Below are positions 6,975 to 15,303 of a stretch of DNA of 21,175 nt, piece after piece. The translations under genes were made by a program, and so were the position numbers. Position 1 is the first letter of the stretch. Each line of letters opens with the position of its first letter. The DNA is from JAVBSX01 sp031549145. Lineage in GTDB: Bacteria > Planctomycetota > Planctomycetia > Pirellulales > Thermoguttaceae. The stretch spans positions 1 to 21,175 of the forward strand of contig JAVBQI010000160.1 in NCBI GenBank assembly GCA_031549145.1. The letters run 5' to 3'. Under the pieces are notes generated by a model. It was not told the DNA's origin. It saw only the letters and a list, made by a program, of their open reading frames with translations, and did not search any database.

Positions 6975-9900
6975 TTATCGGTTGCCGCCGCCGAAACCGC
7001 CGGGGCGGGCGCCCGCGCCCATGCCACCGGCTCCGGTTGCCCCGCCGAAACCGCCGGGCCGGAAGCCCGCGCCGCCCGTTCCAGTTCCGCCGCCGAATCC
7101 GCCGGGTGCTCCTCCCATCATACCGCCGCCCGGCATGCCCCCCCCCTGCGTGCCGCCTCGGTTGCCGCCGAACAGACCGCCCAAAAGGCCTCCGATGCCA
7201 AATCCCCCGCCGCCGGTTCCGCCCCGAGCCCCGCCCGTTCCGCCGGTCGTTCCGGACGCTCCGAGCGTCGCCCCGGTCGTCAGCGTCGAGGTCGCCCCGC
7301 GCGGTTGGGTCGTTGTCCCGCTTGATGTAACGACATTGCTTCCGGCAACCGAGGTCAACGCCTGCCGAAGCGATTGCGGGTTGATATGTTTGACGTCGAC
7401 GATTTCCGTAATCATATCCTGTTGGGCGGCAACGGCGTCCATTGTTTCGACGAACTGTTTGACATCCTCGAACAAGACCTCCGGCGCCGAAACGATCAAC
7501 GAATTGCTTGCCGTGTGCACGCCGAGTGTCATTTTCGGTTGCTCATCCCGTTGGGCCGCTCCTCCCTGCCCCCCCTGCATCCGCTGCAGGAAACCTTGAA
7601 TCATATCGGGCGAAATCCCGCCGGGCATTCCTCCCGGCATCCCGCCCATCATCATTCCTCCCGGCTGTCCTCCGAAGCCACCCGCCGCCGCCCGGGCCTG
7701 ACCGCCTTGAGCCTGCCCCTGCCGGCCGGTGGTCGCTCCAGCCTGTTGGTCGGCAAACGTCGTTTTAACCAGTTCCAATGCTTCTTCCGCCCGCATATTT
7801 TTCAGTTGGATGAGCCGGGGCGTCGCGTCTTTTTTGACCTCTTCCGGTCCCCGGGCGATGTCCAAAAGCGGGAGCAGCTTTTTTTCGATCGTGTAATGGT
7901 CGACCGGATTCGCCTGAACGTAAATCACATTCAATCGGGCATCGGCCGTGATCGTAACCGGACCGGTCGATTGAACCGAGCCGAGGCTGCCGACGACGCT
8001 AAAGACCATCCCGCCGGAGGTTTCGTCGATATTCGGTTTCAGGCTTGAGGACGAACTCCCCAACAGCGTTTGCAGCGTCGAGGAAACGGTGCTCGCCGAA
8101 GCGTATTGCAGGTAGTACGGCTTCATAACCGGCTTGGTCAGGATCGCTTCGTTCGACATGGTTTCGATCAGCGATTCGAGGGCGTCGAGCGCTTCGGTAT
8201 CTTCCGAGGCCAACATTAATCCGGAGGGACCGATCGAAAGGACGATCGGTGCTCCCTTTTTCGTATCGACTCCCTGCAAGTAGGCCAAATCCTCCGCGCG
8301 CAATCGGGGCTGCTCCGACTCGGCGGCGTTGTCGCTTTCGACCTGCTCCTCGGCGAAAACGGCTTGAGTATAAACGACCGGCCGCTCAAGCCCTGTGCTG
8401 CGATTCGGCGTTTCCAGGTTTCGCGGGCTGCCTCGGGGATGCTCCGGCCCACGGCCAGGGCCCGGACGGAACAACTGGTCGATTTGCCGGTCGAGCGACG
8501 GTTCTGCCGGAACGGTTGACCGTTCCTCCGGATTCGGGACGGCGGTCGGATTCGGAGCGGCATTGCCTCCGGCTCCCGGCTCCCGCATCGTCGGGACGAT
8601 CGCCGAAGGGTTCACGACTTTGATCTCGTTGCCGTGCCCTTGCGGCCAAACCTGTTGAATCTGGTCGATAATCAACGCCGCCGCACTCGGGGAGAGATTG
8701 ATGTTCCGGACGGTTTCCCGCTGCTGCGTCGAAACGGAGGAAGCATCGCCGGTCTCACCCATGCTTTTGAGCAACGCCTTGATTTGCGTAATTTGCGAAG
8801 CCGTGCCGCGAACGAAAATCTGCTTGTTGAGCGCGTCGGTTTCGACGACCGGCGGCTTGGCCGTCCCGCCCGTCGTCGTCGTTGTCGTCGAGGTCGACGA
8901 TCCGAAGAATTTTTCAATCGCACTGGCCGCGGCCGCCGTCGTCAGCTTGCCGAGCCGGATCACTTCGTTGCGGTAGGAGTTCGTCTGCATCTGCTCCAAC
9001 GTCGCCTTGATCGTCTTGTGATCATCGAGATAGGCGAGGGCGATCAGCGAATTCGTGTTCGGATCGAGCGACAGCCGGATCCCCGGCTTGCCGGCCAAGA
9101 GCGTTTGACAGACGGTCAAAAACGTTTGCGGGTCGGCCGTATCGATCGAGTAGACATCGAATTGCAGTTCGCCGTAATTCTTGACGGCGGTCGAATACGA
9201 TTCGTCGATTTTTTGAATGATTTCGATCGCCTTCTCGATCTGGTCGGTCCGACCGCCGAGCCAGATTTTTTTGTCGGAAAGATCGGCGACTGCCCGAAGC
9301 GAGGGGTCTTCTTGCGAAATTCCCATCAGGTTCCGCATGATCGCGAGAGCCTCGATGCCGGTAATGTTTTTCAGCTCGACGAAACGCAACGCGCCGGATT
9401 CGGCCGGGTTGTCGAGCCGGTCGATCACCTTTTTGATCGCCCGAAGGTTGCCCACCGTTTCGGTGATCAGGATCGTTTGCGATTTCGGCATGATCGAAAT
9501 CGACCCTTGGGGACCGAGCATCCGTTCGATTTCGGTTTGAACCACGTCCGGGGTCGTCCGCTTCAACTCGAACTGGGCCTTGACCACTTCGTAGGTTCCG
9601 TGTTTCTCAAGGTCTTCGGGAAAAACCGTTTCGACCAAATCGAACGGAATCCCGTTGCTTCCCCCCGGACCGAGGTCGTGTACGATCAACATGTTGTTCT
9701 TGCGAATCAGCAAAAATTCTTTTCGGAGCAGAAACCCGTTGATCACGTCGATCGCCTCGTCGATCGTGTAATAATTCTCGTCCCGATAGTTGAATGTCCC
9801 CTGCGGGTAAGTGTCGATGCTCAAGGAGAGCCCCGCCTGGTCGGCAATCCATTCAATAATATCTTTCCAAGGTTGGAACTGAATGTTGAATCGAATCTTT

Positions 9901-10265
9901 TTCGGTTCCCTCGGGCTACTCCCTGAATCGGCCGACCGGTCTCCCCGACGATAAGAGCGGCCCGAGCCTTGATCGCGTCGCTGCTCGGGATGTTCGGAAC
10001 GTTGCGACTGTTCCGGCGCGACGACCGTCTCTTCGTGTGCGGACGCGTTCTCGGCGGCGGCCGGCGGCTCGTTCGGAGCGGCCGTAGCCGACAACGGGTC
10101 CGACTCGGCGGCAACCGACGACGGCTCCGCCGATTCGGCCGGGGCGGTCGGCTCTTCGGCGTGTGCCGCTACAATCGTAAAAAGCATCATCACCGACACG
10201 CTCATTGCAAAACCGAAGATGCCGCTGCCGTTTGGTCGCAAAATCCGAGAAAAACCAGAAATCAT
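6975..10265 (-). CDS. Exported secretin N-domain repeat protein with Gly-rich tail
   Basis: Large exported protein, 1096 residues from the preferred ATG at 10265. That start gives a signal sequence with a basic n-region, the hydrophobic stretch IFGFAMSVSVMMLFTIVAA and an AHA cleavage site before EEP. An ATG at 10205 is an alternative; the in-frame extension to 10652 is not protein-like. After a low-complexity Ala/Glu/Pro/Ser region (about 35-115) comes an STN/N0-like domain (about 123-200). Then follow several secretin_N/NolW-type alpha-beta repeats, with cores such as FVELKNITGIEALAIMRNLM (about 290), VIRLGKLTTAAAASAIEKFF (about 433), YYLQYASASTVSSTLQTLL (about 715), RLIQLKNMRAEEALELVKTT (about 813) and EIVDVKHINPQSLRQALTSV (about 953). 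A Gly/Met-rich linker lies at about 840-890 and a Gly-rich tail at 980-1096. No C-terminal secretin beta-barrel is present, so it is GspD-like only in its periplasmic half. It may be a periplasmic or envelope scaffold. Confidence 0.85.
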   Translation of the reverse strand: MISGFSRILRPNGSGIFGFAMSVSVMMLFTIVAAHAEEPTAPAESAEPSSVAAESDPLSATAAPNEPPAAAENASAHEETVVAPEQSQRSEHPEQRRDQGSGRSYRRGDRSADSGSSPREPKKIRFNIQFQPWKDIIEWIADQAGLSLSIDTYPQGTFNYRDENYYTIDEAIDVINGFLLRKEFLLIRKNNMLIVHDLGPGGSNGIPFDLVETVFPEDLEKHGTYEVVKAQFELKRTTPDVVQTEIERMLGPQGSISIMPKSQTILITETVGNLRAIKKVIDRLDNPAESGALRFVELKNITGIEALAIMRNLMGISQEDPSLRAVADLSDKKIWLGGRTDQIEKAIEIIQKIDESYSTAVKNYGELQFDVYSIDTADPQTFLTVCQTLLAGKPGIRLSLDPNTNSLIALAYLDDHKTIKATLEQMQTNSYRNEVIRLGKLTTAAAASAIEKFFGSSTSTTTTTTGGTAKPPVVETDALNKQIFVRGTASQITQIKALLKSMGETGDASSVSTQQRETVRNINLSPSAAALIIDQIQQVWPQGHGNEIKVVNPSAIVPTMREPGAGGNAAPNPTAVPNPEERSTVPAEPSLDRQIDQLFRPGPGRGPEHPRGSPRNLETPNRSTGLERPVVYTQAVFAEEQVESDNAAESEQPRLRAEDLAYLQGVDTKKGAPIVLSIGPSGLMLASEDTEALDALESLIETMSNEAILTKPVMKPYYLQYASASTVSSTLQTLLGSSSSSLKPNIDETSGGMVFSVVGSLGSVQSTGPVTITADARLNVIYVQANPVDHYTIEKKLLPLLDIARGPEEVKKDATPRLIQLKNMRAEEALELVKTTFADQQAGATTGRQGQAQGGQARAAAGGFGGQPGGMMMGGMPGGMPGGISPDMIQGFLQRMQGGQGGAAQRDEQPKMTLGVHTASNSLIVSAPEVLFEDVKQFVETMDAVAAQQDMITEIVDVKHINPQSLRQALTSVAGSNVVTSSGTTTQPRGATSTLTTGATLGASGTTGGTGGARGGTGGGGFGIGGLLGGLFGGNRGGTQGGGMPGGGMMGGAPGGFGGGTGTGGAGFRPGGFGGATGAGGMGAGARPGGFGGGNR

Positions 10266-10370
10266 GGGAACAGCCAGGAAAGGTATGTACGTTGACAATC
10301 TTAGTGCTAATTCTGTCGGGACGAATTTTGAAAGTGGTCGATCATCTTCTTTAAACGGCCGAGGAGACCA

Positions 10371-10399
10371 ATTATACCTCGAAAATCGAAAAAAATCAG
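10371..10399 (-). promoter_or_regulatory. Candidate promoter of the secretin N-domain gene
   Basis: On the minus strand a perfect TATAAT (10371-10376) is preceded at 17 bases by CTGATT (10394-10399), a poor -35 match. Transcription would start near 10363 and leave a leader of about 100 bases before the ATG at 10265. This is a pattern match only. Confidence 0.3.
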
Positions 10400-10447
10400 G
10401 ATGTTTCTTCTTTCGCGGAATTTCGCTTTCTCCCGACCGCACTCTTT

Positions 10448-10919
10448 TCGCGCCGAAGCCGCCGATTGCAAAGGCAAATTTTTCGCGCGGAGACGCGGAG
10501 AGCGCGGAGTTTTTCAATAAAAACTTCTCGTCATAATTTGAGAGTGTCGCATAAAAGTTGCTTTTTGTTCCTCGCTTTTCCGTCCTGAAGGGACGGTATG
10601 TCTCTAACCCCCGGCGTGAGCCGGGGGAAGGGAGAACACAAAAGGCTCCCAAGCCCCAACGGGGCGTAACAAAGCCGGCGAGTAACGCCCCGTTGGGGCT
10701 AAGGGGTGGGGACTCCTTGCCCCCAGTTAAAACCGGGGGTTATTGACATTGCGCCCCTCCGGGGCAATGAAAAACATCAACTTTCATTCTACAGTCTCCT
10801 TAATTCTTGGCTATTTCATCTCTTTTCAGATTTACATAACACTTCTCTGCGGCCTTCGCGTCTCCGCGCGCTTTAAAAAAGACTTGGCAATTTCCGTATC
10901 GCGTCGAAGCCGCCGATTG
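10448..10919. repeat. Intergenic hairpin cluster bracketed by inverted and direct repeats
   Basis: The gap between the secretin-domain gene and tyrS shows no convincing gene in this stretch. A 21-bp direct repeat with one mismatch (core CGAAGCCGCCGATTG) lies at 10448-10468 and 10899-10919. Just inside it are inverted copies of a CGCGCGGAGACGCG motif (from about 10484 on the left and ending at about 10872 on the right). Inside these are at least five hairpins: CGTCC/GGACG (10581-10595), CCCCCGGC/GCCGGGGG (10608-10627), a 19-base inverted repeat with one mismatch containing AGCCCCAACGGGGCG (10652-10670 against 10682-10700), CCCCC/GGGGG (10720-10739) and GCCCC/GGGGC (10753-10765). The order looks like a composite dispersed palindromic repeat. 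Confidence 0.7.
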
Positions 10920-10944
10920 TCGGTTTTTGGAATTCTGATATACT
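10917..10944 (+). promoter_or_regulatory. Candidate promoter of tyrS
   Basis: TTGTCG (10917-10922; 4 of 6 matches to the sigma-70 -35 box) is followed after 16 bases by TATACT (10939-10944; 5 of 6 matches to -10). The start would fall near 10951, about 78 bases before the tyrS ATG. The -35 box overlaps the end of the right-hand copy of the 21-bp direct repeat. Confidence 0.4.
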
Positions 10945-11028
10945 GCGAGCATTATCATTTGGGGTTTCTTTCCCCACATTGAGCCGGTACTCCGCGTTTA
11001 TTAACATCTGATTTCCCTTTCCCTCATC

Positions 11029-12303
11029 ATGAATATTTTCGACGAACTGAGCTGGCGTGGGCTGATTCACCAAACGACGGACGAAAAACTGTCCGCCTTT
11101 CTCGGGGAAAAGTCCCGGACGCTGTATGCCGGGTTCGATCCGACCGCCGAAAGCCTGCATGTCGGGCACTTCGTCCCGCTCATGAACCTTCGGCGTTTCC
11201 AACGGGCGGGGCACGTCCCGATCGCCTTGGTCGGCGGGGCGACCGGGATGATCGGCGATCCGAGCGGCAAGAGCGAGGAGCGGAACCTGCTTTCCCCGGA
11301 GATGGTCGTGCACAACATCGAATCGATTCAAAAGCAAATGAACCGCTTTCTCGATTTCGGTGAGGGTAAGTTCGCGGCCCGAATTATGAACAATCACGAT
11401 TGGGTCGGAAATTTTTCCTTTCTCGAATTCCTGCGCGATATCGGCAAGCACTTTCCGGTCAACGTGATGCTCGCCAAAGATTCCGTCAAACAACGTTTGG
11501 AAAAGACCGACTCCGGCCTGAGTTACACCGAATTCAGTTACATGCTTTTACAAGCGTACGATTTCGTGCATCTGCATCGGACCCGGGGCTGCGAGCTGCA
11601 GATCGGCGGGAGCGATCAATGGGGTAATATCACCGCCGGGATTGATTTGGCCCGTCGGCTCGATTCCGTGCAACTTTATGGGATGACCTGCCCGCTGCTG
11701 ACCAAGAGCGACGGCAAAAAAATGGGCAAGACGGAATCCGGGACGATTTGGCTCGATGCGAAAAAGACCAGTCCTTACGATTTCTACCAATATTGGGTTA
11801 ACCTCGAAGACGCCGATGTCGAAAAGGTGCTCTGTTTCTTTACGGAAATCCCGAAAGACGAAATAGGCTCCCTGCTCGCCGAGCACGACAAAGATCGCGG
11901 TCAACGTCTCGCTCAAAAGCGATTGGCGGAAGAATTGACCCGATTGGTGCATGGGGACGACGCCCTTGCGGTCGCCGTTCGGGCTTCGGAGATTTTTTTC
12001 GGCGGAGAGATTTCGCGATTCAACGACGAACAGCTGCACACGATTTTTTCGGACGTCCCGAGCTGCGTTTTTCCGCGAGAGCAGCTCGAAGCCGGCCTGC
12101 CGCTGATCGAGGCCCTTTGCGGGACGAAGCTGGTTCCTTCCAAGGGGGAGGCCCGGCGAACGATCCAACAGGGTGGGGCTTATGTCAACAACAAGCCGGT
12201 TGCCGAACTCGAAGCGGTGTTGACCCCGGCCGATCTCGTGAGCGAAACGACGTTGGTGCTGCGTTGCGGCAAAAAGCGGTATGCATTGCTCCGCTTCGAA
12301 TGA
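11029..12303 (+). CDS. tyrS: Tyrosyl-tRNA synthetase
   Basis: Cytoplasmic class I aminoacyl-tRNA synthetase that charges tRNA-Tyr with tyrosine. Its 424 residues match the usual bacterial TyrS length. The nucleotide-binding HIGH box is HVGH at 44-47 within AGFDPTAESLHVGHFVPLMN, and the tyrosine-binding region includes LLQAYDFVHLH and QIGGSDQWGNI. The KMSKS box is KMGKT at 231-235. The C-terminal 65 or so residues form the S4 RNA-binding domain (VPSKGEARRTIQQGGAYVNN). The ATG start gives a normal N-terminus (MNIFDELSWRGLIHQTT) but has no clear Shine-Dalgarno site. The gene has its own candidate promoter, and 123 bases separate it from the reductase downstream, so joint transcription is possible but not shown. 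Confidence 0.97.
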   Translation: MNIFDELSWRGLIHQTTDEKLSAFLGEKSRTLYAGFDPTAESLHVGHFVPLMNLRRFQRAGHVPIALVGGATGMIGDPSGKSEERNLLSPEMVVHNIESIQKQMNRFLDFGEGKFAARIMNNHDWVGNFSFLEFLRDIGKHFPVNVMLAKDSVKQRLEKTDSGLSYTEFSYMLLQAYDFVHLHRTRGCELQIGGSDQWGNITAGIDLARRLDSVQLYGMTCPLLTKSDGKKMGKTESGTIWLDAKKTSPYDFYQYWVNLEDADVEKVLCFFTEIPKDEIGSLLAEHDKDRGQRLAQKRLAEELTRLVHGDDALAVAVRASEIFFGGEISRFNDEQLHTIFSDVPSCVFPREQLEAGLPLIEALCGTKLVPSKGEARRTIQQGGAYVNNKPVAELEAVLTPADLVSETTLVLRCGKKRYALLRFE

Positions 12304-12426
12304 GAAGCCGTGTTGAACCGGCAATGTACGCAAAACACCGGCGTCTGTGCCGCTCGGCTAAACGAATCGGAATATCGAAGCGTAAACCGGATCATTTTTA
12401 ATTCATAATTCTTAATTTTCAAAACC

Positions 12427-13554
12427 ATGCAATACAGAGAATTCGGTAAAGACAAACGTCAGGTTTCCGCCCTCGGTTTCGGTTGCATGCGGCTGCCGAC
12501 GACCAACGGTTTGCCGAACGGGCCGATCGACGAAGCGGAAGCGACCCGGATGGTCCGGCGCGGGATCGACGCCGGCATCAATTACCTCGATTCCGCGAAG
12601 GTCTATCACGAAGGGAAGGCGGACGCATTTCTCGGCAAGGCCCTCGCCGGAGGATACCGCGAAAAGGTGATGATCGCGACCAAGCTCCCGCTTTGGGATG
12701 TGACGGACGTCGCGCAGTGCGAGAAGATGCTCGAAGAGCAGTTGCGGGACCTCAAAACCGATTCGATCGACGTTTACCTTTTTCATTCCCTGCAACAGCC
12801 GCTTTGGCAAAAGATCAAGGATTACAACCTGCTCGATTGGGCCGAAAAAAAGCGGCAAGAGGGAAAAATCCAACGACTCGGTTTTTCCTTTCATGATAAT
12901 ATCGACCTGTTCCGCGAGATCGTCGAGACGCATGATTGGGATATGTGTATGATCCAATACAACTACATCACCAACGCGGTGCAGGCCGGAACCGAAGGGC
13001 TGAAATATGCGAAGGGGAAAGGCCTTTCGGTCGTGGTCATGGAACCGCTCTTCGGCGGCGTTTTGGCCGAGCCGATCGGAAAAATGAAGGAGCTGTTCGA
13101 AGACAGCCCGTTCGACCCGGCCGATCTCGCCCTCCGCTGGGTCTGGGACCAGCCGGAAGTCTCTCATCTGCTGAGCGGCATGTCGAGCATGTCGCAGTTG
13201 GAGCACAACCTCGAAATCGCGAACCGGAGCGGCATCGGCGGCCTGACGCAAGAAGAGCGGGATTTTATCGAAACGTTGCGGGCGGAATACGAAAAGGCGG
13301 CCCCGATCAAATGCACGAAATGCCGCTATTGTCTCCCTTGCCCGAGCGGGGTCGATATTCCCGAGAATTTCGACATTTACAACAATCTGCACGCGTTGCC
13401 AAAATCGGAAGCGTTCGACAAGCTGATTTACCAGTTCATGCCGGAAGAAAAACGGGCTTCGAGTTGCACGGACTGCGGGACGTGCGAAGGCCGCTGCCCG
13501 CAGCAGCTTCCGATCCGCGAGCTGCTCAAAAAGGTACACGCGCTGCTCTCTTGA
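12427..13554 (+). CDS. Aldo/keto reductase with C-terminal ferredoxin-like 4Fe-4S domain
   Basis: Predicted cytoplasmic oxidoreductase of 375 residues. Residues 1-290 form an aldo/keto reductase barrel with the catalytic tetrad visible as Asp55 and Tyr60 (NYLDSAKVYHEG), Lys86 (IATKLPLW) and His120 (YLFHSL). The normal FDTAxxYG is altered to LDSAKVYH. From about 295 a second domain has two cysteine clusters, CTKCRYCLPCPSGVDIP and CTDCGTCEGRCPQQLPI, as in the 'aldo/keto reductase with 4Fe-4S dicluster' family found in many anaerobes. The iron-sulfur part suggests electron exchange with ferredoxin-like partners in addition to, or instead of, NAD(P)H; the substrate is not known. No Shine-Dalgarno site is seen; the leader is AT-rich. 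A strong terminator-like element begins about 10-30 bases after the stop. Confidence 0.92.
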   Translation: MQYREFGKDKRQVSALGFGCMRLPTTNGLPNGPIDEAEATRMVRRGIDAGINYLDSAKVYHEGKADAFLGKALAGGYREKVMIATKLPLWDVTDVAQCEKMLEEQLRDLKTDSIDVYLFHSLQQPLWQKIKDYNLLDWAEKKRQEGKIQRLGFSFHDNIDLFREIVETHDWDMCMIQYNYITNAVQAGTEGLKYAKGKGLSVVVMEPLFGGVLAEPIGKMKELFEDSPFDPADLALRWVWDQPEVSHLLSGMSSMSQLEHNLEIANRSGIGGLTQEERDFIETLRAEYEKAAPIKCTKCRYCLPCPSGVDIPENFDIYNNLHALPKSEAFDKLIYQFMPEEKRASSCTDCGTCEGRCPQQLPIRELLKKVHALLS

Positions 13555-13562
13555 AACGAGCC

Positions 13563-13679
13563 GCAGATAATGAACGACAATAACGAGCCGGGGGCTGTGC
13601 CCCCGACTGGTTGTCTTACGAGATAAATAACAACTCAAGAGGCGATCAGTCGGGACCACAGGTCCCGGCTCGTTTTTTT
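13563..13679 (+). terminator. Terminator-like palindromic element, copy 1
   Basis: An outer stem, ACGAGCCGGG (13583-13592) with CCCGGCTCGT (13664-13673), is followed by a run of seven T. Inside are two 15-base hairpins, GGGGGCTGTGCCCCC and GGGACCACAGGTCCC, plus a CCGACTG/CAGTCGG stem. It ends transcription of the reductase gene by the usual intrinsic-terminator logic. A second copy lies at 17368-17472 with shared left flank (ATAATGAACG), so this is a repeated element and not a simple terminator. Confidence 0.75.
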
Positions 13680-13808
13680 CTCGGCGCGTTCATCAGCCAA
13701 TCTTTTTTGCGGCGTGATTGATTTTCGCTTTTCCGCCCGGTAGGATGAAATCTTTGCCGGATTTTCCGTTACTACTATAATCCCTTTTAATATCGAGGAG
13801 AGAGAAGA

Positions 13809-15104
13809 ATGTCGAATCAACCGAACATGCAACGGCGCCGCTTTCTGAAGAGCGCCGCGTTGGCGGGAGCCGCTCTCACGCTTCCGCAATACATCCCGGG
13901 CAAGCTGCTCGGCAAAGACGGCGAAGTCGCCCCAAGCAACCGGATCACGCTCGGCGGGATCGGGATCGGCGGCCGTGGGGGACACGATCTGAGCGTCTTT
14001 ATGCGGGAAAAGGTCGTTCAATTCGTCGCGATCGCCGATTGTCGCGAAACCCGACGCCGCGACATCAAGAAAATGGCGGACGATTTCTACAAGAACAACG
14101 ACTGCGCGATGTATCGCGACATGTTCGAACTCCTCGATCGCAAGGATATCGACGCCGTGTTGATCGCGACGGGCGACCGTTGGCATACGATGGCCTCGAT
14201 CTGCGCGGCGAAGGCGGGAAAAGACATTTACTGCGAAAAGCCGCTCTCCCTCACGATTCAGGAAAGCCGGGCCGTCGCCGATGCCGTCAACCGATACGGC
14301 CGGATTTTCCAGGCCGGAACGCAGCGCCGCAACATCGGCAACTTCCAGCTGGCCGCGAAAATGGCGCACGAAGGGAAACTCGGCAAACTGACCGAAGTGC
14401 ACGCCAACACGCTCGCGCCCGGAACGACCCAGGATTGGCTCCCGGCCGAACCGCTTCCGGCGGCCGAAGAGGTCGATTGGGATCGTTGGCTCGGCCCCTG
14501 CCCCTGGCGGCCTTACAACTCGACGTACATCCGCGGTGGCTGGCGGGGCTTTTTCGATTTTCATGGCGGCGGCATTCTCGAATGGGGTTCGCACACCGTC
14601 GATCTTTGCCAATGGGGTAACCAGTCGGACGACACGGTCCCGGTCGAATACTGGCCGGTGCTTGATGAGAACGGCAACAAGAGCGACCGCGTCGACGCCC
14701 TTTACGCCAACGGCGTCAAGCTCGTGATGCGTGAACACGGCTGGCTGGGCCTCGGCACCTGCTCGTGCCGTTACGTCGGGGAAGAAGGCTGGGTCGAAAC
14801 CGGCGACACCGGCCGGATGGCCGTTTCGTCCGACGCCCTGCGGTCCGAACTGAAGTTCTTCGGGACCCCCGGCACCGATCCGGACAACCACATCCGCGAA
14901 TTTTTGGAATGCTGCAAGACCCGCCGCAACCCGGCCTCGAACGCGAACGTCGCCGCCTGGGCGCACATCGCTTCGCACTGTGCCTACATTGCCTGGCAAT
15001 TGGGCAAGAAGGTTACGTTCGACCCGAAGACCGAATCGTTCGTCAACGACGACGTCGCGAACCGGATGCGAACCCGTGCGATGCGCGAACCGTGGAGAAT
15101 CTAA
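13809..15104 (+). CDS. Tat-exported Gfo/Idh/MocA family oxidoreductase
   Basis: Predicted NAD(P)-dependent sugar or polyol dehydrogenase-type enzyme of 431 residues, of the Tat-signal subgroup abundant in planctomycetes. The ATG follows GAGGAGAGAG closely, a good ribosome site. The N-terminus has a twin-arginine signal (MQRRRFLKSAALAGAALTLP, Arg8-Arg10). The Rossmann domain begins with LGGIGIGGRGG (about 47-57). The family motif YCEKPLS places Lys144, and the C-terminal alpha/beta domain has GGGILEWGSHTVDLCQWG with His262 and Asp265 at the expected active-site position. The exact substrate is unknown. The gene is followed, 199 bases on, by an exported HEAT-repeat protein; such pairs recur in planctomycetes, and inverted heptamer arrays fill the space between them here. 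Confidence 0.92.
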   Translation: MSNQPNMQRRRFLKSAALAGAALTLPQYIPGKLLGKDGEVAPSNRITLGGIGIGGRGGHDLSVFMREKVVQFVAIADCRETRRRDIKKMADDFYKNNDCAMYRDMFELLDRKDIDAVLIATGDRWHTMASICAAKAGKDIYCEKPLSLTIQESRAVADAVNRYGRIFQAGTQRRNIGNFQLAAKMAHEGKLGKLTEVHANTLAPGTTQDWLPAEPLPAAEEVDWDRWLGPCPWRPYNSTYIRGGWRGFFDFHGGGILEWGSHTVDLCQWGNQSDDTVPVEYWPVLDENGNKSDRVDALYANGVKLVMREHGWLGLGTCSCRYVGEEGWVETGDTGRMAVSSDALRSELKFFGTPGTDPDNHIREFLECCKTRRNPASNANVAAWAHIASHCAYIAWQLGKKVTFDPKTESFVNDDVANRMRTRAMREPWRI

Positions 15105-15113
15105 ACGATTCGA

Positions 15114-15257
15114 GGCTGTAGGCTATAGACTGTAGACTGTAGGCAGGAGACAAAAAGCGATATTTTCTGAAATCATACAAAATCAAAAATCCTTTTTTGA
15201 CGATTTTGTCCCGCTTTTACAAAAATTCCTACAGCCTATAGCCTACAGTCTATAGCC
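15114..15257. repeat. Inverted pair of heptanucleotide (GRCTRTA) x4 arrays
   Basis: The left array (15114-15141) is four exact heptamers in a row: GGCTGTA, GGCTATA, GACTGTA, GACTGTA. The right array (15230-15257) is four complementary heptamers: TACAGCC, TATAGCC, TACAGTC, TATAGCC. They are separated by 88 AT-rich bases. Because every unit fits GRCTRTA, the two arrays can pair in several registers, allowing a long stem with G-T pairs in RNA. The structure fills most of the gap between the oxidoreductase stop and the HEAT-protein start. Confidence 0.85.
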
Positions 15258-15303
15258 TTTAAAAACAAAACACTTTTTCCATACATAAACGACAAATAAA
15301 ATC

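Noticed and set aside
6957..7599. Plus-strand Pro-rich open frame
   Set aside because: This is the mirror image of the Gly-rich tail of the secretin-domain protein (GGC/GGG codons read as GCC/CCC on the other strand).
8634..9926. Open frame of 430 codons on the plus strand
   Set aside because: It is antisense to the secretin-domain gene, rich in Arg, Asp and Val in the pattern produced by mirrored GC-rich codons, with no domain.
10266..10652. In-frame upstream extension of the secretin-domain protein
   Set aside because: It would translate the GCGGAGACGCGG repeat and the AT-rich leader, and would bury the signal peptide that begins properly at 10265.
10581..10768. Possible tRNA or structured small RNA gene
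   Set aside because: There are several strong independent hairpins, but no T-loop or anticodon arm pattern and no clear promoter or single compact fold. It is better explained as a repeat cluster.
12412..13659. Open frame of 415 codons on the minus strand
   Set aside because: It is antisense to the reductase, whose active-site and ferredoxin cysteine motifs establish the plus strand as coding.
13635..14999. Open frame of 454 codons on the minus strand
   Set aside because: It is antisense to the Tat-exported Gfo/Idh/MocA gene and covers part of the terminator-like element; no domain is visible.
15114..15257. Possible CRISPR array or tRNA-like fold
   Set aside because: The repeats are only 7 bases, contiguous and without spacers, and they reverse orientation across the centre; no tRNA consensus loops are present.
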